Of a DNA stretch of 64,000 bases, positions 52,731 to 62,740 are shown in pieces. How positions within the stretch are numbered: position 1 is the stretch's first letter; each line of letters starts with the position of its first letter. This stretch comes from Christiangramia oceanisediminis. GTDB lineage: Bacteria; Bacteroidota; Bacteroidia; Flavobacteriales; Flavobacteriaceae. The notes under the pieces were generated by a model that saw only the letters and a list, made by a program, of their open reading frames with translations, made no database searches and had not been told where the DNA came from. The stretch spans positions 868,001-932,000 of the forward strand of contig NZ_JANCNS010000001.1 in the NCBI RefSeq assembly GCF_022570735.2, given 5' to 3'. A program made the translations under genes and the position numbers.

Positions 52731-53876
52731 ATGAAGCGTAAAATCATTCACGCAGGCTTCTGGCTTTTTGGAATCCTTGCTTTTATCGGTTGTAAGAACA
52801 ATTCTGAATCAAATGAACAGGACTCAAGCCCATCTTCAGTTTCTGAAAGTAAACAGGAAAAAGGTTTGAAAGATTACTATTCAGATTATTTCCCGATGGG
52901 TGTCGCCGTGGCTCCCAACTCTTTTGAAGGTGAATCAAAAGACTTGATCCTGAAACATTTTAACAGCATGACCCCCGAAAACGTGATGAAAATGGGTGTC
53001 ATTCATCCCGAAATGGATCGTTATAACTGGGAACCGGCAGATAAGATCGCAAATTTTGCCAGGGAGAATAACATGAAATTACGCGGACATGCCCTGGTAT
53101 GGCATCAGCAAACAGGAGGATGGATCTTTGAAGCTGAAAATGGTAATGGAAAAGTTAGCAAAGAAGTTTTATTGCAGCGAATGAAATCTCATATCGATTC
53201 GGTGGTAAAGCGATATAAAGGAACCATCTATGCCTGGGATGTGGTGAATGAAGCCATCGCCGACGATTCCACGCAGTTCCTCAGGAAATCTGACTGGTAC
53301 ACGATTGCCGGCGAGGATTTTATCATCAAAGCTTTTGAATATGCCCGGGAGGCAGATCCTGAAGCTAAGCTTTACTATAATGATTATAATGCCATTATTC
53401 CGGAAAAACGCGATCGCATCTATAAACTCCTGAAAATGCTTGTAGACAGGAATGTTCCAATCGACGGAGTCGGGATACAGGGACACTGGTCTATTTATGG
53501 GCCTTCTGAAGAAGAATTGAGAAAAGCAATAGACATGTATTCCTCATTAGGCCTGGATGTTCAAATCACCGAACTTGACGTTTCCCTTTACCCATGGGAA
53601 AAGGAACAACGGGAATTGAAGCCTGGAGAAAGCGACGAGTTCACCCCCGAACTCGAGCAGAAACAGATCGAAAAATACGATATGTTCTTCGAGGTGTTCA
53701 GGGATTACAAAGATGTTCTTACAGGGGTGACCTTCTGGAATATTTCAGACCGGGCCACCTGGCTGGACCGGTATCCGGTGGCAGGAAGAAAGAATTATCC
53801 TCTTCTATTCGACGAGAACTTCGAGCCAAAAAAGGCCTACTGGGAGGTAGTTGAATTTGAGAAGGAGAATGATTAG
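52731..53876 (+). CDS. GH10 xylanase lipoprotein, second paralogue
   Basis: 381 residues with lipid Cys21 (AFIGCKNNSE) and a Ser/Glu-rich tether to about residue 45. The GH10 barrel shows FNSMTPENVMKMG, GHALVWHQQTGGW, acid/base Glu174 in WDVVNEAIAD, and nucleophile Glu281 in VQITELDVSLY. It lacks an extra CBM. Compared with the GH10 at 32671 it has a different linker and sits 6 bases after uxuA, in the glucuronate operon. It probably acts on shorter, glucuronosylated fragments; that division of labour is an inference. Confidence 0.95.
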   Translation: MKRKIIHAGFWLFGILAFIGCKNNSESNEQDSSPSSVSESKQEKGLKDYYSDYFPMGVAVAPNSFEGESKDLILKHFNSMTPENVMKMGVIHPEMDRYNWEPADKIANFARENNMKLRGHALVWHQQTGGWIFEAENGNGKVSKEVLLQRMKSHIDSVVKRYKGTIYAWDVVNEAIADDSTQFLRKSDWYTIAGEDFIIKAFEYAREADPEAKLYYNDYNAIIPEKRDRIYKLLKMLVDRNVPIDGVGIQGHWSIYGPSEEELRKAIDMYSSLGLDVQITELDVSLYPWEKEQRELKPGESDEFTPELEQKQIEKYDMFFEVFRDYKDVLTGVTFWNISDRATWLDRYPVAGRKNYPLLFDENFEPKKAYWEVVEFEKEND

Positions 53877-53954
53877 AAAATTTTTTAAATTATAGGCTAT
53901 GAGTCCGAAGAGAAAAAATTCGGAATAATATATCCTCAAAAATCAAGTACAATT

Positions 53955-54938
53955 ATGAAACATCGGCAACTAGGCAAGAACGGATTTGAAGTAAGTGAAA
54001 TTGGAATGGGTTGCTGGCAAATAGGCGCCGACTGGGGTAAGCAGATCGAGAAGGAAAAAGCGAAGAATATTCTTGAGGAGGCTGTAAAAAACGATATTTC
54101 ATTTTTCGACACGGCCGATGTTTACGGAGCAGGAAGGAGCGAAGAGATAATCGGAGATTATTTCTCTAATAAAGGCAAGGAAGTACGGATCGCGACCAAA
54201 TTTGGAAGAAATCCCGATGTGTACCCTGATTCTTATACCGAAGAAGCCTTGAGAGAATGCGTGGATGCTTCCAGGAAACGACTGGGAGTAGATCAACTGG
54301 ACCTTCTTCAATTGCACTGTATCCCTGAAAAAGAACTCGAAAAAGGCGATGTTTTTGACTGGTTAAGGACCTTAAAGAAGGAAGGCAAAATTGCCCATTT
54401 TGGCGCCAGTGTGGAAAGTATAAAGGAAGGGCTAATATGCCTGGAACAGGAAGGGCTTCAGTCGCTACAGGTGATCTTTAATATATTCAGGCAAAAGTTG
54501 GAAGACGAATTGCTTCCTTCGGCCTATGAAAAAGGTGTTGGAATTATCGTTCGGCTACCTTTGGCCAGCGGGTTGCTTACCGGTAAGTTCGATAAGTCTA
54601 CCCAATTCGACTCAGATGATCACCGGAATTTCAATAAAGATGGCGAGCAGTTCAATGTTGGTGAAACCTTTGCCGGACTTCCGTTCGAAAAAGGAGTTGA
54701 ACTTACCAACCAACTCAAAGAGATTTGCCCGGATGAAATGAGTCTTACCGAAATGTCTTTACGGTGGATTCTGGACCATAAGGAAGTTAGTACGATTATC
54801 CCTGGAGCCAGTTCCACTAAGCATATTTCAGAAAATGCCCGTGTTTCAGAACTTGCTCCGCTGCCGGAAAGTCTGAAGAAAGAACTTGCAGCTTTCTATC
54901 GGGACAAGGTGCATCAGCATATCAGGGGAAAATATTAA
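53955..54938 (+). CDS. Aldo/keto reductase
   Basis: 327 residues, (beta/alpha)8 AKR. The catalytic tetrad is visible: Asp52 (FFDTADVYG), Tyr57, Lys82 (IATKFGR), His121 (LDLLQLHC). The NADPH-binding end is present in STIIPGASSTKHISENA. It follows the GH10 gene by 78 bases, in the same direction, with a weak TCCGAA/TTCGGA inverted repeat in between. It may be co-transcribed. The substrate is unknown; a sugar or uronate aldehyde would fit the context, but similar AKRs are widespread. It is convergent with the DUF255 gene. Confidence 0.88.
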   Translation: MKHRQLGKNGFEVSEIGMGCWQIGADWGKQIEKEKAKNILEEAVKNDISFFDTADVYGAGRSEEIIGDYFSNKGKEVRIATKFGRNPDVYPDSYTEEALRECVDASRKRLGVDQLDLLQLHCIPEKELEKGDVFDWLRTLKKEGKIAHFGASVESIKEGLICLEQEGLQSLQVIFNIFRQKLEDELLPSAYEKGVGIIVRLPLASGLLTGKFDKSTQFDSDDHRNFNKDGEQFNVGETFAGLPFEKGVELTNQLKEICPDEMSLTEMSLRWILDHKEVSTIIPGASSTKHISENARVSELAPLPESLKKELAAFYRDKVHQHIRGKY

Positions 54939-54987
54939 AACTAGGGTTCTAAATTTAGCCTGGAAAGAGGCGGTAAATTCAGATTTA

Positions 54988-57102
54988 CTATCTAATCTCC
55001 CTGATCAATTTTTCGGCTTCGGTTACTGAGCTAACCGGTCTTTTACAGCTTCGGTTTTCACAAACATAGATGTAGGTTTCCCCAGCCATATAGCGTTCCT
55101 CGAACAGAGGGATATCGCTTTCTGAAGTACTTGCCGCGATCAAACTGTTCGGAAAGTATTGCTGCTCCAATTCAAGGGACAGCTCTCCTGCCTTTTCACC
55201 AACCACGGCAATTTCCAGGAAGTTAAAAGTATGTTTCAAATAGGTATGATTCCATTTAGCATAGGCAGCAGGACTTTCCTGAATTGCGGGTTGCATGGTG
55301 GCGAGCATCGCTTCAGATTTTTGATTCCATTCGTCTTTATAGAACAGGTGACCCAGAAAAAACAGATTTTCGGCCATTACTGCATTTGGAGAAGGCAGGA
55401 CTCCATCATCGATCTTTACGATCGGCGAAATCAATTCATCATTTTCGCTGTACCGATAAAAGACCTCATTGTCATCACTGAAGTTTTCTTCCACCTGGCC
55501 GAGCAGCCTTTTGGAAAAATCTAAATATTGCTGGTTTTGTGTTACACTGAAAAGCTCCAGGGAAGCGCTCATGAGATAGGCATAATCATCCAGGAAACCA
55601 TTCACTTCCCTTCCTCCTTTTTTATAGGAATGAATCAATTTTCCATTTTTCATACCTTTTTCCTGAATGAAATCATAGATAGATACTGCAGTGTCCAGGT
55701 AGGTCTTATCTCCGAAGGCTTTGTAAGCCTCAATAAATCCACTGATCAGCAAGGCATTCCAGGAAATAATTATTTTGTCATCGATCGCCGGATGAACCCT
55801 TTTATCCCGCGATTCAAGTAGATCAGAATTCCAGTTTTTCTTTTTAACCTTCAAATCAGCCGCCGAAAGCGAATACTTTTTCAGGAATTCAGAATCTGAG
55901 CCTGAACTCAGGATAATATATTTCCCCTCAGTTCCCGGTTCAGGATACAGGTTATAATATTCAGAAAACAGTGAAAAATCGGAACCTAAAGCTTCCTCCA
56001 GTTCATCTCTTTTCCAGGTATAGAATTTACCTTCTTCGCCTTCGCTATCGGCATCTATAGCCGCATAAAAACCGCCTTCGGGGCTTTTCATCATGTCAAA
56101 AAGAAAATCGCTGACCCCCTTTGCAACTTCCCTGTATTCTTCATTATTAAATACTCTGTATGCTTTTGAATATAAGCCTAACAGCTGGGCGTTATCATAA
56201 AGCATCTTTTCGTAATGAGGCACATTCCATTCGGCATCGGTACTATACCTGAAAAAACCACCGCCAATATGATCGTAAACCCCTCTGTTTCCCATAAGAT
56301 TTAATGAGTTTTTCACGTGGTCCAGGGCCTCCGGATCATCGTTCATCAACGCGTAATCCAGTAAAAAACCATAAGTAGATGGAAGCATAAACTTTTGCGG
56401 TCCAGTATCTCCACCCCATTCCTGATCCCAGTTGCGGGACCATTTATCTACAAAATCTGTAAGATCCTTTTTTTGAAGTTTGGCGGGTTCTTCCTCAACT
56501 GAAACAAAATTAGATTGCTTAATGCCTTCGGCCACCATACTGGCATATTCGCGTGCTCTTTCAGGGTTTTCCTTGTAGCTGGCACTTATTTTTGACAGCA
56601 CATCCTTCCACTGCTCTTTGGTATGATAGGTACCAGTATAAATAGGCTTTCCGTCTGGCAGGGCAATCACGTTCAGTGGCCAGCCGCCACTACCTTTTAT
56701 CAGGTTGATGGCGGTCATATACACCTCATCGATATCAGGTCTTTCTTCCCGGTCTACTTTAATATTTATGAATTCCTCGTTCATAATACCTGCAACCTCT
56801 ACATCCTCGAATGTTTCCTCCTCCATTACATGGCACCAGTGACAGGAGGAATATCCAATACTGATAATCACAAGTTTATCCTGTGTTTTCGCTTTTTCAA
56901 ATGCGCTTTCATCCCAGGGTTCCCAGTTCACCGGGTTGTGAGCATGATCCAGCAGATAAGGGCTGGTTTCATTGATGAGCTGATTGGTATATTTATAAGT
57001 TTCCCCATCCTCTTTTTCCTTTTTACCGGAATCGTTTCCACAGGAAATCAAGAAGCTTAGTGGCAGTAAGAATATGAGGATCTTCCAAATCTTTTTTTCC
57101 AA
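54988..57102 (-). CDS. Thioredoxin-fold DUF255 / YyaL-SPATA20-like lipoprotein
   Basis: 704 residues with lipid Cys21 ([10 protein letters not shown]). The N-terminal DUF255 thioredoxin-like domain (about 38-205) has [24 protein letters not shown] at 87-90, and [15 protein letters not shown]. The rest is an alpha/alpha-barrel-type region ([50 protein letters not shown]) related to N-acylglucosamine 2-epimerase-like folds. Homologues are widespread but of unclear function. Most are cytoplasmic, so a lipid anchor is of note. It faces the AKR gene tail to tail and is not obviously part of either xylan operon. Confidence 0.88.
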   Translation of the reverse strand: MEKKIWKILIFLLPLSFLISCGNDSGKKEKEDGETYKYTNQLINETSPYLLDHAHNPVNWEPWDESAFEKAKTQDKLVIISIGYSSCHWCHVMEEETFEDVEVAGIMNEEFINIKVDREERPDIDEVYMTAINLIKGSGGWPLNVIALPDGKPIYTGTYHTKEQWKDVLSKISASYKENPERAREYASMVAEGIKQSNFVSVEEEPAKLQKKDLTDFVDKWSRNWDQEWGGDTGPQKFMLPSTYGFLLDYALMNDDPEALDHVKNSLNLMGNRGVYDHIGGGFFRYSTDAEWNVPHYEKMLYDNAQLLGLYSKAYRVFNNEEYREVAKGVSDFLFDMMKSPEGGFYAAIDADSEGEEGKFYTWKRDELEEALGSDFSLFSEYYNLYPEPGTEGKYIILSSGSDSEFLKKYSLSAADLKVKKKNWNSDLLESRDKRVHPAIDDKIIISWNALLISGFIEAYKAFGDKTYLDTAVSIYDFIQEKGMKNGKLIHSYKKGGREVNGFLDDYAYLMSASLELFSVTQNQQYLDFSKRLLGQVEENFSDDNEVFYRYSENDELISPIVKIDDGVLPSPNAVMAENLFFLGHLFYKDEWNQKSEAMLATMQPAIQESPAAYAKWNHTYLKHTFNFLEIAVVGEKAGELSLELEQQYFPNSLIAASTSESDIPLFEERYMAGETYIYVCENRSCKRPVSSVTEAEKLIREIR

Positions 57103-57199
57103 GACGAACTTTGATTTTAAATTCCTAAGGCGATGAAGATACCAATAATTAGATATAAAGTCTGATTAAAAAAAGATCTATTTTCAGACCGTTAAATTG

Positions 57200-58489
57200 T
57201 TATTCTGATGGGTGTATGATCTGATAATTACCGCTCAAATGCATGAGGCTGAAAAGGTAAAGCAATCCATCAAAATAAGGATCAAAATATCCATCTTCGT
57301 AAGGTTCAAGTTTGGCGTTCCAGACTTCGTCCACAAACTTCCAGCCTTTAGGATGGGTGGTCATCAATGACGCGGCTCCGGCTGTTGAGACCAGTCCCAG
57401 AGAATGTCTAAGTTTCTGGTAACCGCCGGCAGGAAGGATCCAATCGGGTGTGGAACCGTCTATATTATACTGGTCTACATAGGTATCGATGCCTTCGCAA
57501 TAAAGGAAATTCTGAATACGCTCGGCATACTCCTGCTGCCACTTTTTATCCTTTGCAAACCAGCTGTAATCCATAGCTATGTTCATAGGCACCCTCCAGG
57601 AATCATATCTAAAGGCGTCACCCATTTTACCCCTGCTATGAGGTTCTCCACTAAATTCGGCATAATCTGGGTTTAACCCGGTTTTGGGGTGAGTCGCACG
57701 ATGCAGAAAAACCCGCGCGGTATCGGCCACGTCACGATAGAAATCTTCATGGCCATCATTAGCATATTCGGCCCAAACTTCAAAAAAAGCAGGTACATGG
57801 TAAGAAGGATCGGTCCAGTCGTAACCACCTTCATGGGGAACAAAATTGATCTGTTTATGTTCTACATTTAGTACGTTTCGCACACCTTCTGTTCCGTCCT
57901 TGCTCCACATGGCATCCAGGATTCTTCTAGCTTCACCGTAATAGTCTATCCCGGTTTCGTTTCCCCACAAATTAGAGGCGAACAATAAAGCAGTCACAAA
58001 ATACAATTCACCGTCTGAGGCAGAGCCAGGATAATTCTGCTTTCCGGTTTTGGGGTCGACGCTCCAGGCAAAATAAGCATCACGGGCACCTCCCTGGTGT
58101 TGCATATACTTTTTGGTCCATCGCCACAATTTGTCAAAAACCTCCTTTTTATCAAACTGAACGGCGACCATTAGACCGTAGGACAAACCTTCGGTCCTCG
58201 CATCTTTATTTTTAATATCAGAAACATAGGCCATATCATCGCCTACCTCGAAATACACCCGGTTTGGGCCTTCGAACAGATCGTAATAGGCTTTATCCAG
58301 TTTGGCATCGATCTCATCCTGGGGATAACCCGCTTCTGCAAAAAGGTTTCGGTATTCCCCGGTTTCCCAGGCACCTTTCTCCCAGGGGTCCATTTTCCCC
58401 CTGGGGTCATCAACTTTTTCATTACAATCCTGGGCAAAGGCTGTAAAACCGAAAATCCCCAGCAATAAAAATGTATAAAGGTTTTTCAT
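57200..58489 (-). CDS. GH8 reducing-end xylose-releasing exo-oligoxylanase (Rex-like)
   Basis: 429 residues from the ATG at 58489, which gives a clean signal peptide (MKNLYTFLLL...FAQ). A further upstream ATG at 58552 would overlap the previous gene and mask the signal, so it is rejected. The (alpha/alpha)6 domain shows acid Glu100 in ARTEGLSYGL, Asp159 in SASDGELYF, and base Asp296 in RYDSWRVPMN. These match the three catalytic positions of Rex enzymes in spacing. It removes xylose from the reducing end of xylo-oligosaccharides. It is the last gene of the arabinoxylan operon. GH8 also includes endoglucanases, but the context favours Rex. Confidence 0.92.
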   Translation of the reverse strand: MKNLYTFLLLGIFGFTAFAQDCNEKVDDPRGKMDPWEKGAWETGEYRNLFAEAGYPQDEIDAKLDKAYYDLFEGPNRVYFEVGDDMAYVSDIKNKDARTEGLSYGLMVAVQFDKKEVFDKLWRWTKKYMQHQGGARDAYFAWSVDPKTGKQNYPGSASDGELYFVTALLFASNLWGNETGIDYYGEARRILDAMWSKDGTEGVRNVLNVEHKQINFVPHEGGYDWTDPSYHVPAFFEVWAEYANDGHEDFYRDVADTARVFLHRATHPKTGLNPDYAEFSGEPHSRGKMGDAFRYDSWRVPMNIAMDYSWFAKDKKWQQEYAERIQNFLYCEGIDTYVDQYNIDGSTPDWILPAGGYQKLRHSLGLVSTAGAASLMTTHPKGWKFVDEVWNAKLEPYEDGYFDPYFDGLLYLFSLMHLSGNYQIIHPSE

Positions 58490-58544
58490 GATATATGATA
58501 TTTTGAAAGTCTGTTGTGTTTTATCCTTATGATTTCTAATCCCA

Positions 58545-59882
58545 CTATTCAAACTGCAACCAGTCTACTTTCAGCTTGCCTTTCCGCAGAATTAAAAATA
58601 GATCGCGTACCCCGGGCTTTAACTTTTGAATACTAAATTTTTCATTTTTGAATCCTGAAGTCTCCGAAAATTCTATTTCGGCCAGAAGCTGACCATCTTC
58701 AGCACCCAAACGAACTTCCAGTGTACCTTCGGTCTCGGCGGCAAGTCTCAAATTGAGCATTCCCAGACCATCTTCCAACTCCACGGAATTAAACCGAACC
58801 CAGCTACCGGGTTCATTCAGAATGATGTGCCAGCCATCAAAAGTTTTTTCGGGATCGTTGAAAGCCATCGAAGCCTCTTTACTTTTTGAGCTAAAACGAT
58901 CGATCTGAATTTTATCAGTGGCCTTAATAACCCCAACTCCCCTGAATGTCGGCTCCACTTTTCGAATACTTCCATCCGGTTCAAAAAATAAACTGTCTGC
59001 CCTAATCGAACGTAGTTTATCGAAGTCCGGTGAATAATCTGCATGATGATAGAACAGGTACCATTGATCTTTATATTCCACAATAGAATGGTGATTGGTC
59101 CAAACACCGGTTGGAGATTCATCCATGATCACACCCCTGTGTACAAAAGGTCCCATCGGGTTATCACTGGTAGCGTATTCCAGCCTTTCGGTATTATTGG
59201 CCACATGCGGATAGGTGAGATAATAGGTACCGTTTCTCTCAAACAACCATGGACCTTCGATATGTCCTTTTTTAGGCACTTCAAAAATCATAGGTTCTGA
59301 AGCAAGCTCTAACATATTATCCTTCAATTTCGCCCCGTAAATCTTATCACGTGACCAGTAAAGATAGGCCTGTCCATCAGCATCAATAAAGACATTCGGG
59401 TCTATTCCTCCTACTCCCTCTATAGATCGTTCCTGGGGAACAAAAGGGCCTTCCGGCTGATCGGCAATGCCCACTCCTATTGAAAAACCGGCTTCTCCAT
59501 CCTTCGCTGTTTTTTGCCGGGTGGGAAAATAAAAGTAATATTTCCCATCCTTTTCTATGGCATCTGGCGCCCACATGCTATATGCCTTGGGGTCTGCCCA
59601 TGGAACATCCTTTTGATCGAGGATAACGCCATGATCTGTCCAGTTGGTTAGATCTTCTGAAGAGAAAACATGGTAATCTTCCATATTGAACCAGTCTGCA
59701 CGACCTTCTCCTTCGGGAGGTACGATATCGTGGGAAGGATATACATATATCTTACCGTTGAAAACCCTGGCCGAAGGATCTGCCGTAAATTGATCCGTAA
59801 TAAGCGGATTCTGAGCCAAAACACTTATTCCTGAAAGCAAAAGTGTGTTAAGAACTAAGGTGTTGAAAATTAAATTTTTCAT
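58545..59882 (-). CDS. GH43 glycosidase with C-terminal CBM6-like domain
   Basis: 445 residues with a signal peptide ending near SVLAQ. The GH43 propeller has base Asp35 (TADPSARVF), Asp161 (GGIDPNVF) and acid Glu209 (GHIEGPWLF). WAPDAIEKDGKYYFYF and the ending SIVEYKDQWYLFYH are typical. From about 340 a CBM6-like module follows (GSWVRFNSVELEDG, GVRDLFLILRKGKLKVDW). The family includes arabinofuranosidases and xylosidases. The CBM6 and the neighbours suggest side-chain arabinose removal from arabinoxylan. It lies 13 bases after the next GH43. Confidence 0.9.
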   Translation of the reverse strand: MKNLIFNTLVLNTLLLSGISVLAQNPLITDQFTADPSARVFNGKIYVYPSHDIVPPEGEGRADWFNMEDYHVFSSEDLTNWTDHGVILDQKDVPWADPKAYSMWAPDAIEKDGKYYFYFPTRQKTAKDGEAGFSIGVGIADQPEGPFVPQERSIEGVGGIDPNVFIDADGQAYLYWSRDKIYGAKLKDNMLELASEPMIFEVPKKGHIEGPWLFERNGTYYLTYPHVANNTERLEYATSDNPMGPFVHRGVIMDESPTGVWTNHHSIVEYKDQWYLFYHHADYSPDFDKLRSIRADSLFFEPDGSIRKVEPTFRGVGVIKATDKIQIDRFSSKSKEASMAFNDPEKTFDGWHIILNEPGSWVRFNSVELEDGLGMLNLRLAAETEGTLEVRLGAEDGQLLAEIEFSETSGFKNEKFSIQKLKPGVRDLFLILRKGKLKVDWLQFE

Positions 59883-59895
59883 GATCTTTTCTGAT

Positions 59896-61449
59896 TTATT
59901 TTAAGCCCTCCTGTATTCTGAAGTAATCAAAATCTGCATAGCCTCCAGGAGTTTGAGTAGCGTAATTGAATAAGGCATAACGGTAACCCATGAATTGACC
60001 AAGGGTATATTCCATTTTTAAAGCTTCGCCGATCTCTTTCCAGTTTTCTCCATTTTCAGAATAATAAAAACGTGCGATATCATTGCGGTCCTTAAAATCG
60101 CAGGTGATCTTAAGGTAGATTTCACCCAAATCATAAGGAACTTCTTCTACCACTTCTCCATCCCGACCTTTCACCATTCTAATCGTTTTTTTACCATTTC
60201 GGAGCTTTACCCCTACATAGCCATACTTATCCTGAAGTACTCCAAAACCGGCTATATCACCCTCCTTCATTCCTGAAAGATCCAGAGAGGTTTCCCCGGT
60301 ACTTTCCGGACCAATGGTTCTCTGGGTAAGTGTATTTCTCGTAGTTACAAACGAGGTGTCTATTCTGCCGGTGGTAAGCCTTAGATAACCATCCCTGGCA
60401 TCCAGGCTCCACAGATCGTTCTGCGGATTATGATTCCACTGCCATACCAGAGGCAATTTCTTTTCATTATCCCTTCTGCTGAAGTCGTCTGAATTCACAA
60501 TATGCGGAATCAGGCTTTGGTTAGCAGGAAGATCAAGCTGCATAGGTACTTTGCCATCAACGCCCAGAACCGGCCAGCCTTTTTCCCATTTAACAGGCAC
60601 GAGATAGGGAATTCTTCCCACGGCACCATTATCTCTAAACAGGTAGGCGTACCAGTCACCTTCCGGAGTATCAATCAATCCGCCCTGGGCAACTCCTTTG
60701 TCCTGCAAAACCAGTTTACCTTCATAAGGTCCCATAATATCGTCAGCACGGTGAACAAGAACGGTGCGCATCCCGCCTCGAGGCCAGGTAATATTGAACA
60801 GGTAATATTTTCCGTCTACTTTAAAAAGCTGGGAACCTTCCGCGTTAAGCATGATATTATCACCTGCAGGAGCGTTAGCATTTTGAATCAATACTTTATC
60901 GGTTCCAGGAATAATACCTGAGAGATCTTTTTTTAACTCCACTATTCTTATGGTCCCTCCGGCATAAACCATATAAACCTTACCATCATCATCAAAGAAA
61001 AGGCTGTTATCATGTAAACTCGGTTCAAAAGACTGCTTTTTCCACTCACCGTTTTCAATATCATCGGTAGAATAAATGTAGGTTTTCCCCGTAGTTCCCG
61101 AAAATGTAGAAACATAATAAATATCATTATGATATCTTAAACTACTCGCCCAGGAACCTCTTCCGTAGGCATTCTGGCCGTTTTCCATATTCAGGGCATC
61201 GGTATCATCCAGAATGTCATAGGCATAATTCACGATTTCCCAGTTGATAAGATCCTTTGACTTCATAATAGGAACTCCCGGACTCATGTGCATGGTGGTA
61301 CTACTCGTATAATAATTGTTCCCCACCCGGATCATTGAAACATCCGGAACATCGGCATGTATAACAGGATTTATCGCCTTTTCCTGAGCATAAGACAGAA
61401 AGAAGCTGAAAAAAATGAATATGCTGAAACCTATTTTCCTGGATATCAT
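59896..61449 (-). CDS. GH43 (GH43_12-like) beta-xylosidase/arabinofuranosidase
   Basis: 517 residues with a signal peptide ending near LSYAQ. Base Asp36 lies in ADVPDVSMIRVG, the modulating Asp147 in SLHDNSLFF, and acid Glu203 in MLNAEGSQLFK. The N-terminal form with TSSTTMHMSPGVPIMKSKDL is the GH43_12-type family signature. A C-terminal concanavalin-like domain (about 330-515, GDIAGFGVLQDKYGYVGVKL) completes the common two-domain form. It probably cuts non-reducing-end xylose or arabinose. It follows the SGNH esterase gene by 16 bases and precedes the CBM6-bearing GH43. Confidence 0.88.
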   Translation of the reverse strand: MISRKIGFSIFIFFSFFLSYAQEKAINPVIHADVPDVSMIRVGNNYYTSSTTMHMSPGVPIMKSKDLINWEIVNYAYDILDDTDALNMENGQNAYGRGSWASSLRYHNDIYYVSTFSGTTGKTYIYSTDDIENGEWKKQSFEPSLHDNSLFFDDDGKVYMVYAGGTIRIVELKKDLSGIIPGTDKVLIQNANAPAGDNIMLNAEGSQLFKVDGKYYLFNITWPRGGMRTVLVHRADDIMGPYEGKLVLQDKGVAQGGLIDTPEGDWYAYLFRDNGAVGRIPYLVPVKWEKGWPVLGVDGKVPMQLDLPANQSLIPHIVNSDDFSRRDNEKKLPLVWQWNHNPQNDLWSLDARDGYLRLTTGRIDTSFVTTRNTLTQRTIGPESTGETSLDLSGMKEGDIAGFGVLQDKYGYVGVKLRNGKKTIRMVKGRDGEVVEEVPYDLGEIYLKITCDFKDRNDIARFYYSENGENWKEIGEALKMEYTLGQFMGYRYALFNYATQTPGGYADFDYFRIQEGLK

Positions 61450-61465
61450 TTTCCCACGTTTTTAA

Positions 61466-62716
61466 TTATTCTTCAGATTGAAACAATTCCGGGTCAACGG
61501 CTTTTCCCATAATTTCATATCCGTATTCGTTTGGATGAAGGTAATCTCCGTCATGGGCGTTTTCCTGAATAACGCTGGGGTTATCGGGATTACGCACGGC
61601 TTTATCAAAATCGATCACCGCATCGAATTCGCCACTATTCCTGATCCAGCTGTTTACCTTTTGCCTGGCTGCTTCCCTGTAATCTTTGTAATAAAATGAT
61701 TGGTCGATAGGCGTAATCGTCCCTCCATAAACTTTAATTCCTTCTTTATGCGCTTTTTCGATCATTTGCTGGTATGCTGAAATAAGCCCTTTAGCCACCT
61801 CGAACGCAGCAGTACTATCTGGCGTTCCACCAAGATCATTGACGCCTTCCATGATAATTAGCCATTTCACTCCATTTTGCTGAAGGATATCACGTTCAAA
61901 TCTATCAAGGGCCGTAGGACCCAAACCTCCTCGTAGGACGGCGTTTCCACCTATTCCCATATTCAGAACACCAATATTCTCGGTTTCTGGATTTTTAAGT
62001 AATTCCTGGGAAAGGATATCGGGCCAGCGATTTTGCTTATTGGTACCTGATCCACGCCCATCGGTAATCGAATTCCCAATGATCGCTACGGCTGCTGCAG
62101 ATTCATCTCTTTTCACTCCGATGGTATTGATCGTGTACCAGTGATCGGTTTTTACAGCCGTGGTGAAATCAGCATTTGATTGTGAATTTTGTCCTTCCAA
62201 AATATAGGAAGTCGTTCTCGAACCCGGATGACCAGTTAGATCGGCCGGCGTTTGACCGTAAGAGATGGTGATGGCCAGCCTCATCCTGTCTTCCAGGTTG
62301 AATTGGATAGGATCTGAATAAACCGCTTCACCTCCGGCAATAGTTACCGATTGGTTTCCGTCAAATTTGAGCATTTTTGCGGTAGACTCATCAATAGCGC
62401 TGCTATCTTTGGAAACAGCAATTTGGACTGCATTTATTTCCAGCTGACTCTTACTGAATTCGTTGGTCAATTTTAAACGTAATTCGTCACCACCGATGGA
62501 TACTGCTACAACCTGTCGTAGCGTATTATTGGTCAGGCCTGGTTCCGGCGGCATATTTCTTGGCTCCACCAATTGCGGAGCTGTGCTCCAGGTACCCACC
62601 CATTTTTTTTCAGCCGAATCATTTTGATCTTTTTTTCCAGGTTTACAGGAAAAAACTCCCAGCAGAATGGAAAGACAAATTAGACTCAATCGAAGCTTAG
62701 ACATATAAATTGACAT
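61466..62716 (-). CDS. SGNH/GDSL-family esterase lipoprotein (carbohydrate acetyl esterase candidate)
   Basis: 416 residues with lipid Cys24 (GVFSCKPGKK); an alternative ATG four codons in gives the same lipobox. An N-terminal beta domain (about 35-205) precedes the SGNH domain. Block I is VAIIGNSITDGRG with Ser216, where Asn replaces the Asp of GDS. Block III is EGVNDLGG and block V is DYLHPNEYG with catalytic Asp and His. The gene lies between two GH43 genes, so deacetylation of arabinoxylan oligosaccharides is likely. Feruloyl esterase activity cannot be excluded. Confidence 0.85.
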   Translation of the reverse strand: MSIYMSKLRLSLICLSILLGVFSCKPGKKDQNDSAEKKWVGTWSTAPQLVEPRNMPPEPGLTNNTLRQVVAVSIGGDELRLKLTNEFSKSQLEINAVQIAVSKDSSAIDESTAKMLKFDGNQSVTIAGGEAVYSDPIQFNLEDRMRLAITISYGQTPADLTGHPGSRTTSYILEGQNSQSNADFTTAVKTDHWYTINTIGVKRDESAAAVAIIGNSITDGRGSGTNKQNRWPDILSQELLKNPETENIGVLNMGIGGNAVLRGGLGPTALDRFERDILQQNGVKWLIIMEGVNDLGGTPDSTAAFEVAKGLISAYQQMIEKAHKEGIKVYGGTITPIDQSFYYKDYREAARQKVNSWIRNSGEFDAVIDFDKAVRNPDNPSVIQENAHDGDYLHPNEYGYEIMGKAVDPELFQSEE

Positions 62717-62740
62717 TAGTAAGGTTTATTCGTTTTTAAA

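Noticed and set aside
53904-53924. TCCGAA/TTCGGA inverted repeat between GH10 and the aldo/keto reductase
   Set aside because: Only six pairs with no following T-run, so it is not a convincing terminator; it may be chance.
56623-57060. 145-codon frame opposite the DUF255 gene
   Set aside because: The minus-strand frame has CHWC and other conserved blocks at the same bases; the plus-strand frame has none.
58490-58552. Upstream start for the GH8 gene
   Set aside because: It would put 21 polar residues before a good signal peptide and overlap the GH43 stop; the ATG at 58489 is cleaner.
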